DNA from: Eudorina sp. 2006-703-Eu-15
Lineage: Eukaryota; Chlorophyta; Chlorophyceae; Chlamydomonadales; Volvocaceae
Direction: 5' to 3'
NCBI GenBank assembly: GCA_003117195.1
Contig: BDSI01000003.1
Location: forward strand, 1,524,991-1,588,990
DNA: 64,000 bases
The first letter of the stretch is position 1. Each line of letters opens with the position of its first letter. The position numbers and the translations under genes are program-made. Shown in pieces: positions 22,710 to 35,611 of the stretch. Below the pieces are notes generated by a model that saw nothing but the letters and a program-made list of their open reading frames with translations, was not told the origin of the DNA and did not search any database.

Positions 22710-24490
22710 CTACAGCGACCGCACGGCGGCGGACGCCTCCTCCTCGTCCTCCACCTCCAACGGCGGGTCGAGGCAGGCCGGGTAGGGCACGGGCGCCGTG
22801 CGAGTGCCACCGCCGGGGGCGGGCGCGCTCGCCGCCGCCGCCGTGCCCATCCCCGCACCCGCGCCCGCACCCACGTGCCGAGCCGACGCGGCGGAGGCGA
22901 CGCCGCCCCCGCCGCCGCCGCCGCAGGCGGTGGCGATGGTGGAGGCCGTGTTGTGCGGCCCCGTGAGGACGCCGATGCTGCTCATAGTGACCGAGTTGGA
23001 GGGCGAGAGGCTGTGGTCGCCGTCCGTGAACCCGCCGCCGCCGGCCCGCAGATGGTAGCCGGGAGCCGCCGGGTTGTGGGTGTTCATCTGCCGGGGAGGT
23101 GGGGATCGGGAGGAGCGGGTTCGCGGGTGCATAACATACGCATACGGGCAACTGTTGGGCACTGCTATACGCCCATCGCATATCACGCACGCCTGCCTTG
23201 CCTGCCTACGCGCGCGCACACACACACACACACACGCGGGTTCAACACACACACACATAAATTCGCGGCTCAGCTTTTCTCCTTGCTAACACACATAAAT
23301 ACACACTCAGTTGCTCCATTTCTTTTTATACACACACACGTGAACGCACCTCGAAGCGCGGCCCCCGGCCCTGCATGGAGGGCCGCTGCGACAGCCCCGG
23401 GAGACCCCACACCGCCGGCTCCGTGAAGACCGACGGGCCCCCCGTGGGCCGCTGGCTGCTCGGCCCGCCGCCGGCGCTGCCCTCGTCGTGCGGGGAGGCA
23501 CACAGCCGCGCGCGCATGCGCTTGAGGTCCTCCAGAATGAAGTCGAACTCGGGCCTGGGGCGGCGGCACGGAAACGGGGGGCAGGGCGGCACGGGGTCGG
23601 GTCGGGGGGAAGGAGGGAGGACAAGCCCCCAGGGGGGCAAGGGCGCTGTGGAAAGCGGGGATGCGAGGCCCCAACACCCCCGCCCAACGCTTTGGTCCCT
23701 TACAATGCCCAAGCGTACCTTGCCATTCCCTAGGGTCCTGCCCTCCTCCCCAAGTGCCCTCCTCCCTATGTGCCCTCCTCCCCAAGTGCCCTCCTCCCCA
23801 TGTGCCCTCCTCCCCAAGTGCCCTCCCCCCCGCCTCCCCTCTTCGAACCGCTCCACCCCCTCCTCCCCCAGCCCCACCTGATCTCCGGGTTGCTCTCCCA
23901 GCAGCGGCAGGCCAGCAGCTGGTACTCGAAGGGCGCCCCCAGGGAGGGCGGGAACACGGGGCGCAGGTTCTCCTTGGTCACCGCATGGCCGATGAGCGCC
24001 TGGGGGCGGGGCGGGGAAGGGGCGGGGAAGGGGCGGGGGCGGGGCGGGGAAGGGGCGGGGAAAGGGGGTTGAATTGAAAAAAGAAAGAAACCCTAGGGGC
24101 GGAGATGAGAATGGAAAGGAAAGAGCAACCCCAGGGGTAGGGGGTGGGGGAGGGGAGGGGAGGGGAGGATATGGGAAACTGGTCGACAGATTCAAACTGC
24201 GCGGCTGCCAACCCAACCCAGAAGCGGTACGCCCCACCCCAGCCCCCACTCCCTTCCGCCGCGAAACCATCATCATGTAGGACAGCACCGACCGGCCCCC
24301 CCCCCCGCGCACCTTGGGCACACCGCGGAACGCCGTCTCCCCGGTGTACAGCTCGTACATCAGGATGCCAAAGCCGTACACGTCACTGGGCCGGGACACG
24401 TGGCCGTGCAGCAGCGTCTCCGGCGCCATGTAGGCCAGCGTCTGCGGCCGGTCGCGGTGCGGTGCGGTGCGGAGTCGGGCGTCAGGCGTC

Positions 24491-24522
<32 letters not shown>

Positions 24523-27500
24523 GAATGCCCGTGTGGACGAGGTTGCACGAGTGGGGTGAAGCGAAGGTCCGGCGGCCCACAGTACCGTCAGTGGACAGCG
24601 GACGGGAGGACGGGGTCGCGGTCCGGAGTCGGTCGTCCTCCAAGAGGAGTCCTCGATGGCGGGGAGCCAAAGCGGTTTGCGATCGGTCGGCATGCATACG
24701 CCCACAACACCAACACTCACACCAAGGCGAACAGGAACATCACCGATACCAACACCAAAAACCACCAGACAAATGTCGTGGGGGCATCAGCGACCCAGGG
24801 GTCGTTTGTCTCTAGCGTGCTGGGGTTGGTTCGCTAACGCCACCTTCTCACCCCGTGGAAGGCGTTGCTGACGTGGGTCTCGTGGGGGTCCAGCCGCATT
24901 GACAGCCCGAAGTCCGCCACCTGGTCGGAGGGGAAGGCGCGAGTTCGCCGTGTGTTTAGAAGTGCAACCGTGTGTGTGTTTGTTGGGGAGGGGCGGGGCG
25001 GGGGGCCGGGGGAAGGATTAGGCGACAGGGGCGGAGGGCGAGGGGCGGGGAAGGATTAGGCGACAGGGGCGGGGGGCGAGGGGCGGGGAAGGATTAGGCG
25101 ACAGGGGCGGGGGCGAGGGGCGGGGGAAGGATTAGGCGACAGGGGCGGGGGGCGAGGGGCGGGGGAAGGATTAGGCGACAGGGGCGAGGGGCGGGGGGGG
25201 AGGAAAGGAGACAGGGGCGCCAGAGATGCCGCTCGCGCGGGAGGGGCAACAAACAGCCACTAGGCCGTCCCTTGGTGCCCGAACCATCATTGTCGTACAG
25301 TCGTACTGCCGCACACATCCCCCCGCCACGTGCTTGCCCCAGCCATGACATTCTTCCAGGCCAGCACCTCAGGATGGGCCGTTCGCCCTGCCGTTCCCCC
25401 TACACATTGTGGCCATCGCCGCCTTGGTTTGATGATCAGCAACTCAGGAGAGACCCACCGACCCGGGCATCCCCCGCGCATACACACAGCCTTACCCACG
25501 CCCCTGCCTCCATCTACCCCGATGTCAACCGCTTGGGTCTGGCCCGGATTTCTTCGCTCTGAACAAACCAACAAAGCTTACCCAGACACCCAGCCACCCG
25601 CCCACCCACCGACGCAGCCCCAGCGCATCCCTCCCACCCCGCCGCCGCCCACCTTGGCCACGAAGCCCCGCGGGTCGGTCGTGGAGCCCTTGAGCAGCAC
25701 GTTGCGCGGCTTCAGGTCCGCATGCACGATGCCCTCCCGGTGGAGGTGCGCGAGCGCCCGGGCCACGTCGATCGCCGTGTCCAGCACCGCCGCCAGGTCC
25801 ACGATCTGCAGCGGCGCACGCTCCTGGTCGCCGCCGCCGCCGCCCACGACGACGCCGTCACAAGCGGCGGCGCCGCCAGGGCCCGCCGCGGCGGCGGCGG
25901 CGCTGCCGTACTCGATGCCGGAGGCGCCGATCTCCGACAGCGACCCGCCGCCGGGCGCCCCCCGCGACGTCGCCGAGCGTGGGCCTGGCGGCGCGGCGGC
26001 GCTCGGGCAGGTGGCGTCGCGGTCGCTGGGAGTCAGTGACGCGCCGCCGCCGCCGCTGTTGCTTTCCGCGTCCGCTTCGACCTCGCCGTCCTCCTCCGTA
26101 ATCACGGGGACTGTGGGTACGGCCGGCAGGCCGCCGCGCCCCGGCGTGCCCGCGGATGACATCATCGGCGCCAGGTGCTGCTGCTGCTGCTGCTGTTGTG
26201 ATGACGGCGACAGGGGCGGCGACAGGGGCGCGCCGGCGCTGACGGGGCAGGGCACGAAGAAGGCCCGCGAGTTGAGCTTGTCCCTCAAGCTGCCCAGGTC
26301 GCAGAACTCCTGGACCAGTCGGATCTGCGCAGCGACAGGAGGCCGCGGCATCAGCACCAGCAGTAGCATCAGCAGTAGCAAGCGGCGGTATGGCAGCAGC
26401 TACACAACGGTGACGACATCCTCAGATGCAACCCCATACCCATCACGATACCAACCACCGAGATCTCCACCCGGGGAATTAGATCCCACCAGAGAAAGGC
26501 TCGAAATGAGACCCATGGGTCACACACACCTTACAGCGTCGAAAGATCGAAGCCGAGGCTTCTCGTACCTCACTGCCGTACACGACCTTCAGTTGGCCCC
26601 TTCACCTCATAGCCTACCCCCCCCACACACACCTCATAGCCTACCCCCCCACCCCTTCACCTCATAGCCTACCCCCCCTCACCTCATATCCCATGATGTC
26701 CTTATCCCGGTCGCCCGCCCCCTCGCCGCCGGCCTCCCGTGCTGCACCGCTGATGGGTGCACCGCCGCCGCCGCCGCCGCCGCCTCCGGGCGCTCCGCCG
26801 GGGGACCCGGGACACGTGGAGGCCTCCGGCAGCGCGCTGTGGCCGCCCCTGGAGCTGTTGGGAAGAAGAAAATGCAGAAACCGCGGTGGTTGGAAATCGA
26901 CGAAAACCAAGTGCGGGGCCTTGCGGGTCAGAATCTGCAGCGGCAGCGAATGCGTGAAGAGGAGCTGCAGGAGGGACTGAGACTGAGACTGAGACTGAAA
27001 CTGAGACTGTAACGCCCCCTGATATCAAAATACCGCTCCCCCATACCGGCCCGCTCACGCTCCCCGCACCGCCCATCCGCCCTGGCACCTCGCCCCACCA
27101 AAGGTTCCTTCTCTTGCCACCCAGCCACCCAGTCAGTCAGCCAGCCAGCCACCCAGTCAGTCAGCCAGCCAGCCAGCCAGTCAGTCACCCGCTGATCCCA
27201 CCAACTCCCCATAACGCACCCAGGTAGTCGTAGGGCCCTGGCCTTGGCACCCTCCACCGACTCGACCGTGTATGTGTACGTCTGGGAGGGGCGCACGGGG
27301 CGGTGCGAGGTCAGGGCGGGTAACGGAGGCGGTGCGAGGTCAGGGCGGGTAACGGAGGCGGTTCGGACATCCAGAGCGTCATAGGGCTAACCGCCGCGCT
27401 TCCATCCATAGCCCTCGCAGCCTCAGCCTCAGCCGCAGCTGTGACTGCCACTTTTCGCCCGAGGCCACTAGGTGCGCGACTGGGGCTGCAGCCCCGGCCC

Positions 27501-29617
27501 CCGGACTCGGCCATTCATCAGATCCACAGACCAATGGGTCCATATCGGCATCGACCCCGCACCCGCCCCTACGCACCTCCCCCCCACCACACACACGCAC
27601 AGACACACACCTGCACGATGTTTGGGTGTGACAGGGAGGAGCTGATGGCCGCCTCCATCACCGCCATCCGCTCGTGCCGCTCCCGGCCGCTCATGTGCGC
27701 GGGGAGCAGAATCACCTGGCGGCCGACCGGCCACAGGGCAGGGAGCGGGGGGCGGTGAGCGGGCGCGGGCGATCCAGGGAAGGCGCGGCATTTTCCAAGG
27801 GTGCAATGTAGAGGGAGCTGGCAAGGTGGTGCTCGTATACGGCGCAAGGAATGTGGCAAAATGTTTCAATGCGTCAGCTTAGCAGCTTAGGGGTGCAATT
27901 GGTTTGGCGGCGACGCTCGAAGGTGCTGAGGCGATGCATGGTCGCGACGTTGCACACTTAGGAAACGGCACAGCCGAGTTGCCCGAGAGAGCCGCCCGAG
28001 CGTGCGATCCGACGTGTGCCGGTGGCCGTGCGAATCGCGGCCGACGGGAAAATGCGGGCGCACCGGATGCGCCGTCGGATGCACCCCGTTATTTTTTGTT
28101 TGAGGTAGTGCGGATTGTGACCGCATGGGCCCGCGTCGTGTGCGCGTCGTGTTGAGGTCCCCGACAGCGCGACGCGGTGCCCGCCAGCGCGCGCACCTTG
28201 ACGGCCACCGTCGTACCACGCCACAGCGCGCGGTACACCCTGCCGTACGATCCCTCGCCCAGCACCGCCTGGAGCACCAGGTCGTCTAGTGCTGCGCCCG
28301 GGCCTGCAGCGTACGACGCAGCACGCAAAAACTCAAGCACGGCATATTACGGTATCAGACGGCTGTATGGTACGGCGGGCGGCAGGGCCTTATGACCTGA
28401 AGGGCGCCACGTCGTCCGTCAGATTCCCGAGCTCTCCCGCCAGCAGAGATGAGGAGGAATTCGTCAAAACCCATTCCACCGGCCCGTCACTGGCTGCAGC
28501 ACGTCGAGGACCGACCTCGCCGCCGAGATAGATGCCGTAGGACGTTACTGCCCTGTTACAGCCGCTGTGTGGACCCTACTCAACACCACCCGCTCGATAG
28601 GGTCGTCTAGGGTGGGGCGCACTGCCGCCTTTCGCGAGCCCAACCCGCTCGCCACGCGTCGCTTGTTGTGATCCGCCCCGGGCCCCGAACCCCAACCCTG
28701 GACCCCGGACCCCGACCGCAACCCCGCCCCCGGAGACCCCATCCGTCCACCCCCACATCGGTCACATTCAGCGCGTGACGAGAAGTGCCCCTCCATCGTC
28801 CACCCCCGAAATCCAACCCCGACCGAAAGGAGGACCGAAGGGCTCACCGCTGTCGGGCATCCCGCGGCTCGCCACGATCTCCCTCTTGGCCGCGTCGATG
28901 TCGCCCCAGGGACCCTTGTTCCTGTAGCCACAGCCACGGCCACGGCCACAGCGGCGGAGCGAGACAAGGCGGACCAAGGCCGGGCAGCGGAAGGAGGGGC
29001 GCGTCAGGCAGGGCAGCGTAAGGAGGGGCGCGTCAGGCAGGGCAGGGGAAGGAGGGGCGCGTCAGGCAGGGCAGCCACAGGTGACCAGCCGACCACGCAC
29101 GCACGTAGACATGGTAACCACCCTCGCAACATCCTCCGAAACCTGCCGTACCTGCTGTTTGGGGCGTCCAGCTTTCCCGGCGGCCTTTCCCGCTCCCTGT
29201 CGCACCGGGCGCGTCCCGACACCGCCAAGGCCCCCGCCGCGCCGCCCGACATATCCGTCCGCGTCAGCGACGCCGAGCCGTTGCTGATGCCACCGCTGGA
29301 TATGATCTTCTGGGCTGCTTGCAGCACAGCAGCCAGCGCCGACGCCCCGTCGCTGTCTGTCGCGTCGCCGCCCGAAGACTGCGCCTGTGCCAGCTCCCCC
29401 GGAATGGACGCCGACAGCCCCTTATCCTCCTTCCCGCAGTTCGCCGACGCCGGCGCCGCCGCCGTCGCGTCCACAGACTGGTTCGCCGCGCCGTACAGCC
29501 CCGCCCGGCGCCTCGACCGGCGGCGAAGGAACATCACCGCCAGCGGTACGACCGTCAGCAGTACGACACCGCCCACCACGCAGGGGATGATGATCGCGAG
29601 CGTCGCGCCGCTGCCGC

Positions 29618-29648
<31 letters not shown>

Positions 29649-32600
29649 GCTGCCGCCGCTGCCATCACCCCCGTCACCGCCGGGCGGCACCGACGCCGTG
29701 GACCCCGTCTTGCTGCTGTTCACGGGTGTCCAGTAGATGTCCGTGTTGGTGAACACCCAGGTGCCGGGCGGGTTGCTCTGCGACTCCGCCCAGAACCCCA
29801 ACGTGATGCCGCGGTCGTCGCCCCGCAGGCTTGCGTTGTAGGCGCGGATGGCGGGCGTCATGTGGTTGAGGTGCAGTACGGCAAGGAGGTCCACGGGCCT
29901 GAAGGTGCCCTCGGGGTCGTACAGCGCGTCCACGAGGATGCCCTGCAGCCGACACACGGGCAACAGGGCAGATTATGTGGTAAGTATATCTGCACCTGGG
30001 TTTGGTCGGGCGGGTTTTTTGAACACAGGCAACAAACACGTGCAGAGCAGAACTTTAGGTTTGGTCGCCGCCGGAGAGGTCGCGGAGAAGATGGGTTCGA
30101 GCTTCCAAAAGGCTAATGAGAGGTTTAAGAGGTTTGCTTCCGAAGGCCAAGGTTATCCTTTTAACCACCCACCCACCCACCTGGCAGCATGGTGAAATAT
30201 GCCTACCAATCTCCTATACCCACCCACCCACCCACCCACCCACCCACTCACCCACTCAACCACCCACCCACTCAACCACCCACCCACCTCACACATCACG
30301 ACTCCCTGCCCGTTCTGCGCGAGCGCAAACGCCCCCAGCGTGGAGACCTCGCTGGCGCCCGCCGCCACCGCCAGCAGCTGCGCGGGCTGGATGGTGGTCC
30401 AGCCCACGTTGACGAAGCGCAGGTCGCCCTGCAGCGCCAGCTGGCCCCGGATGCGGACCACCGCCACCAGGTCCGACAGGTCGATGGTGTAGCGCTGCCC
30501 GTACTGAGGATGGCAGCCGCGGACCTCGATGATGCTGTACGACGGCAGGTACGGCAGGGCAGGCGGGCGGAGCGGGGCGACTCTCAGGCGGGTGGCAAAG
30601 CGGGGTGATTACGGGGGCTCAAAAGTCGCGGTCGTGGGAGGGCTAGGGCAGCAACGCTGGGAACGGGAGGGGGGATAGGTGGGGCATGTGAGGTAGACAG
30701 CGCACGCACTTGGGGAAACGGCGGTGAGCTGAGGAGCGGGAGCTGGGCAGCGGGACATGTGACAGCGCCCGACAGATGGTAGATCTACAAGGGTTGCTCT
30801 GCCTGCATGTGCCAGGAATGGTCCTAGTGTGCCAGGTTGTCGGGACAGCGCATGAGATCGTGGTTTCGGGGTTGGCTGTCCACTGACCTTCGGTACACCG
30901 GTACCCACAACCGCGTTCTACCGACACGGTGTACGGTATGCCTCTCCTCCGGCACCCGGGCCAGGATTGGATCGTGGTCCCACCCGGCCGCATCCCCCGC
31001 TCGCATCCCGCCTGCATTTTTTCCTCGCGGCCCCTGGGACCCGACCCGGCCCCGGCCGCCCGCCGTCCGGCCACCCGCCCCACCCTGTCCCTTCCCGCCC
31101 GCGCTCACGCTGCATCCAGCACCAGCGCCGCGTCCCCACCGGGCCAGTTGCCCGGGCTGAGCTTGATGTCGGACACGACCTGCGGTGGTGGGCCGGCGGG
31201 CAATACCACTCGCGGACGGGGAAAAACCCGCGACAGGGCACCCCGCGGAACAGCGCGGTTCCGACTGGGCAGCAATCGCGGCCGGCGCGGCGCAGGGGCT
31301 CGCGCAAGCGAGTCTTTCTTTGGCCGATCACAGCACCACTCCAGACAGTTACCGTAGTAGTGGCGAATAGACAGCTAGTGGTCAGGAGGGCCCTACGAGA
31401 TCGTCCCCTCCCGCACTGGCCACGGCGCCGCACACCGCACCGCGCACCGCCCACCGCTTTTTCACACATATCTGCACGGGTCTCTTATCTTATAACACAT
31501 AAAAACATACCTGCACGTAACGCTTGCCGGCTGCCAGCGCCGCCCGCAGCTCCAGCTCGTCCCGCACAACTGTCACGCCGCCCGGCATCGCCGACCCCTG
31601 CTCCAGCGCGCCCGCGAAGCACAGCGCCCGCGCGTTGGCGTTGTCCGCCTGGCGCACAAACACGCCGTCGAAGCGCCAGGCCGCCGCCGACGGCGCGCTG
31701 AGGGCCTCGTAGGCGTTCAACACACCCGCGGCGTATTGCGCCCAGGCATTGCCCTCCAGGACCCAGTGTTGGATGGTCAAACCGGGCCAGCCGGTGCTGG
31801 CGCCGCCGTCCATGCCGCCGTCGGGGTGCCAGGCGTCGTACACCACAAACGCGCCCGCCGTCACAGGCCGGGTCGCCAGCGCCTCCGCGACGTCGAGCAC
31901 GGGCGCCGCCGGCCAGGCGTCAACGACGGGACGAAGGTTCGGCTGCGTCGGGTCCGCCACCGCCACTGCGGTTGGGTGCGCGGGAAGAGACAGGAGCTCC
32001 TCCGCGGTGCTCCGGAAATCAGGGACGTCCACGACGGTGTCGTTGAGCGAAACCACTCCGGAGCCGGCCACGTCAAAGAGGCTCAGTAGCAGCGGCAGGT
32101 TGGGCGGCCAGAAGGAGTAGTTAGTCGGCAGGGAGGCTTTGAAGCGCAACCCGCTGAAATCCACCGCGTCCCGGATTGCAACCGCGCCGTACAGATTCTC
32201 CATGTTGATCGACGGCCGTGAGCCCGCGCAGGCTCGGTACGACTTGGGTTGCGTGACCACGATGGGTTTGGAGCGGCTGTACGCGACTCGGTCGATGCCG
32301 ACGTCGTGAAACACCCGTACATGCCGTACGGAAGGGTTTCGGAGGGAATCCGCAAAGGTGTACAGGCAGTAGATGAGGGTGGTGTCCTCGCCGTTGTCGC
32401 TGTAGCACCCGTGGAGGTCCATGGGCGCGTAGCAGATCTGCATGCTGTACCTGTACGGAAAAGAAACCAACAACCAACAACCACCATCCATGGATCACCA
32501 TCACCGTCACAATAAACAGACCACCGCTCGACTCAGTTCCACCCGAATTTCTTAGTCATGGATATGGCTTCACCGTGCTCTGGGCGGTCAGTGTGCCTCC

Positions 32601-34533
32601 AGAGGCTTGGAGGCGGTATGGAGAGGCAAACCTAGGGTCGGCATCACGGGTCACCCGTCGCGGGCGCTCCGCGCGTCGCTAGCCACTCGCCCCATCCACG
32701 CCGGTGCTGCCACCAGGCCACCCGCCAGAGCGGCCGCACGACCTACACGCCTGAGCAGGCCACTGCAGGTCACTGCAGGCCGCCAGGGCTGGCTTCAAGT
32801 GCCAACGCGCAACGGTCAAGCCGTGCCTCAGCCGGTTGCGGCGCAGCCGGGATGTGTGACTTGCATAGTCCCCCTCCCATCCAGAGCCCTGCGAAACCCA
32901 TCCAGCGCCGCCCTCCGAAACCAATCACCCACTTGGCGCTGACATTCGCAGGGCTCGTGTAGGTGACCAGGTACAGCGCGGGGTCGTCCAACTGCACCGG
33001 CGCCCCCGTGTACACGGACGTGAGGACCGAGCGGCCCTCCCTGGCCCAAAAGCTCTCAGCCGGCGGCGCGCTGAAGACCCAGGTCACTGACGGCAGGAAG
33101 TGAAACACGACCACTCTGTGCGGTGGGACGAGGGCATGAGACAGTGCGGGGGAGCTTGTTGGAGGAAGGAGGAGTGCGCCAGGGGGTCGTGGGAGGGGGT
33201 CATAGGGGGTGAACGAACCGGTTCAGGCCTTTGCACAAAGACACAGACAGGCAGGGGCATGTGCGCCGCGGGCATCCAAGACGGAGGCAGCCCCGGAGGC
33301 AAGTTGAGGAGCGCGCTGGACGGGTTGTGTAATGCGGGGCGATGTGCCCCCAGGTTACAGACTCGTCCCAAGACCGCAACTGAACCCCGCCGGCAGCGGG
33401 GTCTTGTTTGCGGCACGTGACCAGTCGTACGGCACCCGTTCCGGCGCAAGAGGCCCAACGGCACGTGCCTGAAGCTGATTGTGCCGCCGGTGCTGAGCAG
33501 CGCCGGCACGGGCCCCAGTCCGGACAGGTTCTGGGGTTTGCTCGGCAAGAAGTTCCGCAGGAAGAGCTTCTGCAGCAACAGGCTCCTGCAGGGCGCGAAA
33601 TCGAAGGCACCATGACGGTGGAGAATGGCAACAAGGCGCGAGAATGGGTGCCAGGTATTGTGCCGTGAGCAGGGGAATGAGGTGACCACCACACGGCCGG
33701 CAACAGGGCCAACATACGAAGGGCGTTCCGGGCGAAACCGGCGAACCGAAGTGGGGCCCACGGTGGGACGTCGGCACGGCGGGCCAGGAGACCGCGCGTG
33801 AGGAGGCAAACGCGGGGTGATGGCGTGCGTGTTATGTGTTAATTGTGCCATTCGCATGCGCGGAACGGCAACCGACACCCGCGCATATACCGGCGTATGC
33901 GCCGTAGCGCTCCAAGGCCCGAGGCGCCAAGGTGGCCTGCCGGCCAACTGATGGCAGGAATATGACCCAGTGGCTGTCGTGGCTTGCCCTATATGTTTTG
34001 GACACAGCCGCTTCTCTTACTCCGCTCCCAGGCAAGCTGAGGGAAGGCAGCATTGCAGGCTTTCGGAGAGCGCACCTGAGCGATATATGACCTGAGCTGC
34101 ATGGTGCTTACTAACCCCCTCGTGAGAGAATCTTGAACGCTTACCCTGGTGCAGTGACCACAATCAGCGGCCTGGCGGGGTCCCCACTAATGCCGCAGAA
34201 GTCAAGCTTGACACGATACAAGGAGAATATTGTGACTTGCTTCGTTATAACAACAGGCGGGTCCGGCCAATTTGACGTGTTGAAGTTCATGTTCGCTGTA
34301 ACCAGAACCTGAGTTGCATTTGCCAGCAGTGCTGCACGTAGCTCCTGTGGAGTTGACACGCTCACGGGGTCTTGCCCTTGTGCAAGCCCCGACAAACAGA
34401 AGGCCAAGAGCATGAAGCCAACATAAATGCGTCGCTTGCACACGCAGGCGCTGACTCTGACTGCCAACACCAAGGGCAGCTTGTCATTTTTGGTCTCCAA
34501 TCCGTCCATCGTCATTCGGGACAAGCACCCCAT
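22710..34533 (-). CDS. Receptor-like TKL protein kinase, ~1621 residues
   Basis: Exons in transcript order: 34533-34145, 33585-33436, 33115-32933, 32450-31511, 31179-31109, 30534-30288, 29942-29152, 28921-28848, 28303-28197, 27715-27611, 27281-27220, 26854-26683, 26324-25653, 24920-24852, 24441-24313, 23999-23878, 23554-23350, 23087-22710. All junctions agree in phase. Residues ~35-55 form a signal anchor (IYVGFMLLAFCLSGLAQ). An ectodomain to ~770 has two halves, each opening with an ELRAAL segment. One transmembrane helix lies near 773-798 (ATLAIIIPCVVGG...), followed by RRRSRRR. The kinase has LGEGSYGRVYRALW, VAVK, a Gly/Pro insert (~1040-1090), VQEFCDLGSL, a ~110-residue Ala/Gly insert, HADLKPRNVLLK, VADFGLS and AYMAPETLL, so it should be active. 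The ligand is unknown. The n-region before the anchor is long (33 residues), so the start may differ. A 97-nt candidate exon at 28493-28397 is left out because it breaks phase. Confidence 0.88.
23726..23830. repeat. Intronic minisatellite, CCCTCCTCCCCAAGTG unit
   Basis: About five copies of a 19- to 20-bp unit ending in AAGTG or ATGTG, in a kinase intron. Confidence 0.85.
24076..24093 (+). repeat. Short interspersed repeat, family A (copy 2)
   Basis: GAAAAAAGAAAGAAACCC, one mismatch from the copies at 8304 and 61141, in an intron of the receptor-like kinase. A family B copy lies about 100 bp away. Confidence 0.65.
24174..24209 (+). repeat. Short interspersed repeat, family B (copy 2)
   Basis: GGAAACTGGTCGACAGATTC, then AAACTGCGCGGCTGCC. 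It shares the GGTNGAC and ACTGCGCGGCTGCC blocks with the reverse copy at 9934. Confidence 0.7.
25022..25200. repeat. Intronic 38-bp minisatellite, AAGGATTAGGCGACAGGGGC unit
   Basis: Five copies of AAGGATTAGGCGACAGGGGC followed by a variable G-rich run. It lies in the intron separating the catalytic-loop exon from the DFG exon of the receptor-like kinase. Confidence 0.92.
27302..27360. repeat. 29-bp direct duplication in kinase intron
   Basis: Two consecutive perfect copies of a unit starting GTGCGAGGTCAGGGCGGGTA, directly upstream (on the minus strand) of the exon ending at 27220. Confidence 0.9.
28397..28493 (-). other. Candidate cassette exon of the receptor-like kinase
   Basis: The 97-nt stretch has a good acceptor (GCTGCAG) and a GT donor. 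It is open only in the frame continuing from the exon ending at 28848, encoding for example SDGPVEWVLTNSSSSLLAGE. It ends in phase 2, but the glycine-loop exon at 28303 accepts only phase 1. Skipping it joins the neighbours in phase. It is either an alternative exon whose inclusion would truncate the receptor before its kinase domain, or a chance open frame. Confidence 0.4.
28984..29074. repeat. Intronic 28-bp tandem repeat, GGAGGGGCGCGTCAGGCAGG unit
   Basis: Three near-perfect copies in the intron after the transmembrane exon of the receptor-like kinase. Confidence 0.9.
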
Positions 34534-35567
34534 GCTACCAGCTAAAACGGCACAGGCTTACAGCTGCAACAGCTGTGCGTGGTACAATAATCAAACCATA
34601 TCAACGCGAATAATTCATAATGTCTGCATGACAAGTTATAGGGGCAACAGGCCAGGTCTTGCATAGCACCGACCGCTAATTTTCAACCTGCTCCTTTAAC
34701 GGTTCTGATGAATGTGCAGCAAGACCAAATGTTCCTCTTCTGCCAATGTTCTGTTGGGTTTCCTACGGCATACGAAAGCGGACGAGATCGTACCCCGGAG
34801 AACGGTCCCCAACACGCCCACAGCAACTGGTCATCCAAGACGCAGTAAGGCATGACGTTAGGATCTAATAGAGACACTCTTGCTTAGACAAAGTCAAGCG
34901 CAGCGTTGATCCATGCCGGGACGGCTGGGAGGGAAACGGGCTTGGTGACGAGGTGATCACTCGGAGAGCTATTCTTGAGCCTTAAGGCAACTGGTAACTT
35001 TGTGTGAACATCTCCGTGATGCGAAGCTCACACTGTACGTCGCAAGCCGCTGTCCGGTCTTGGTCATGACCCTAGAGAAACATTACTTGTGTGGGTCGAT
35101 GCGCAAGTATTTGCATTTTTGTGCGGCGTTCGATGTTGCTCAAGCTACTAGGCCAACCGTACATCATGGAAAAGAGGCTTGTTCAGAGCTCTGATCTGCA
35201 AATTTTATTCCGGAAAGTTGACTGCTGGTCGCCAGTTCGGCGACTGCAAGTGCTGTACTGCATGATGACCGCCGTCATGAACCCAGGATCCCAGCGTTTT
35301 ACCGGCGTTTCTTACACACCAGACCACATCCTGGCGTCGTGCTTGGTCAGTCAACATCAAAACTCCCCGTCTTGGCCATGCTGCAATCTTGCACGAAATG
35401 GCACCAACTAAAGCTGCTGGCCCGGTTGCCGTACATAATTGTTCACCGGCCCTCGGTCAACAATCTCCAGGTGGACGAGAGATGCTCCCTCTGAGTTGCT
35501 CCGCTGAAATCGGGTCGGCCCTGCTCACTTCTGCCGGCCGGAAGTCACCGGGTTGTTGGAGGCCTAC

Positions 35568-35611
35568 AGGCAAGAGCGTGCAAGAACGACGCCGGCGCTC
35601 CAGACGTCCAG
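35568..35611 (-). pseudogene. Isolated kinase subdomain IX remnant or exon
   Basis: Translated on the minus strand this gives LDVWSAGVVLARSCL, then a GTAGGC donor-like sequence. DVWSAGVVL is a classic subdomain IX segment, most like CMGC-type kinases. No glycine loop, HRD, DFG or APE partner was found nearby. It may be a decayed copy, a lone exon of an unread gene, or chance. Confidence 0.3.
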
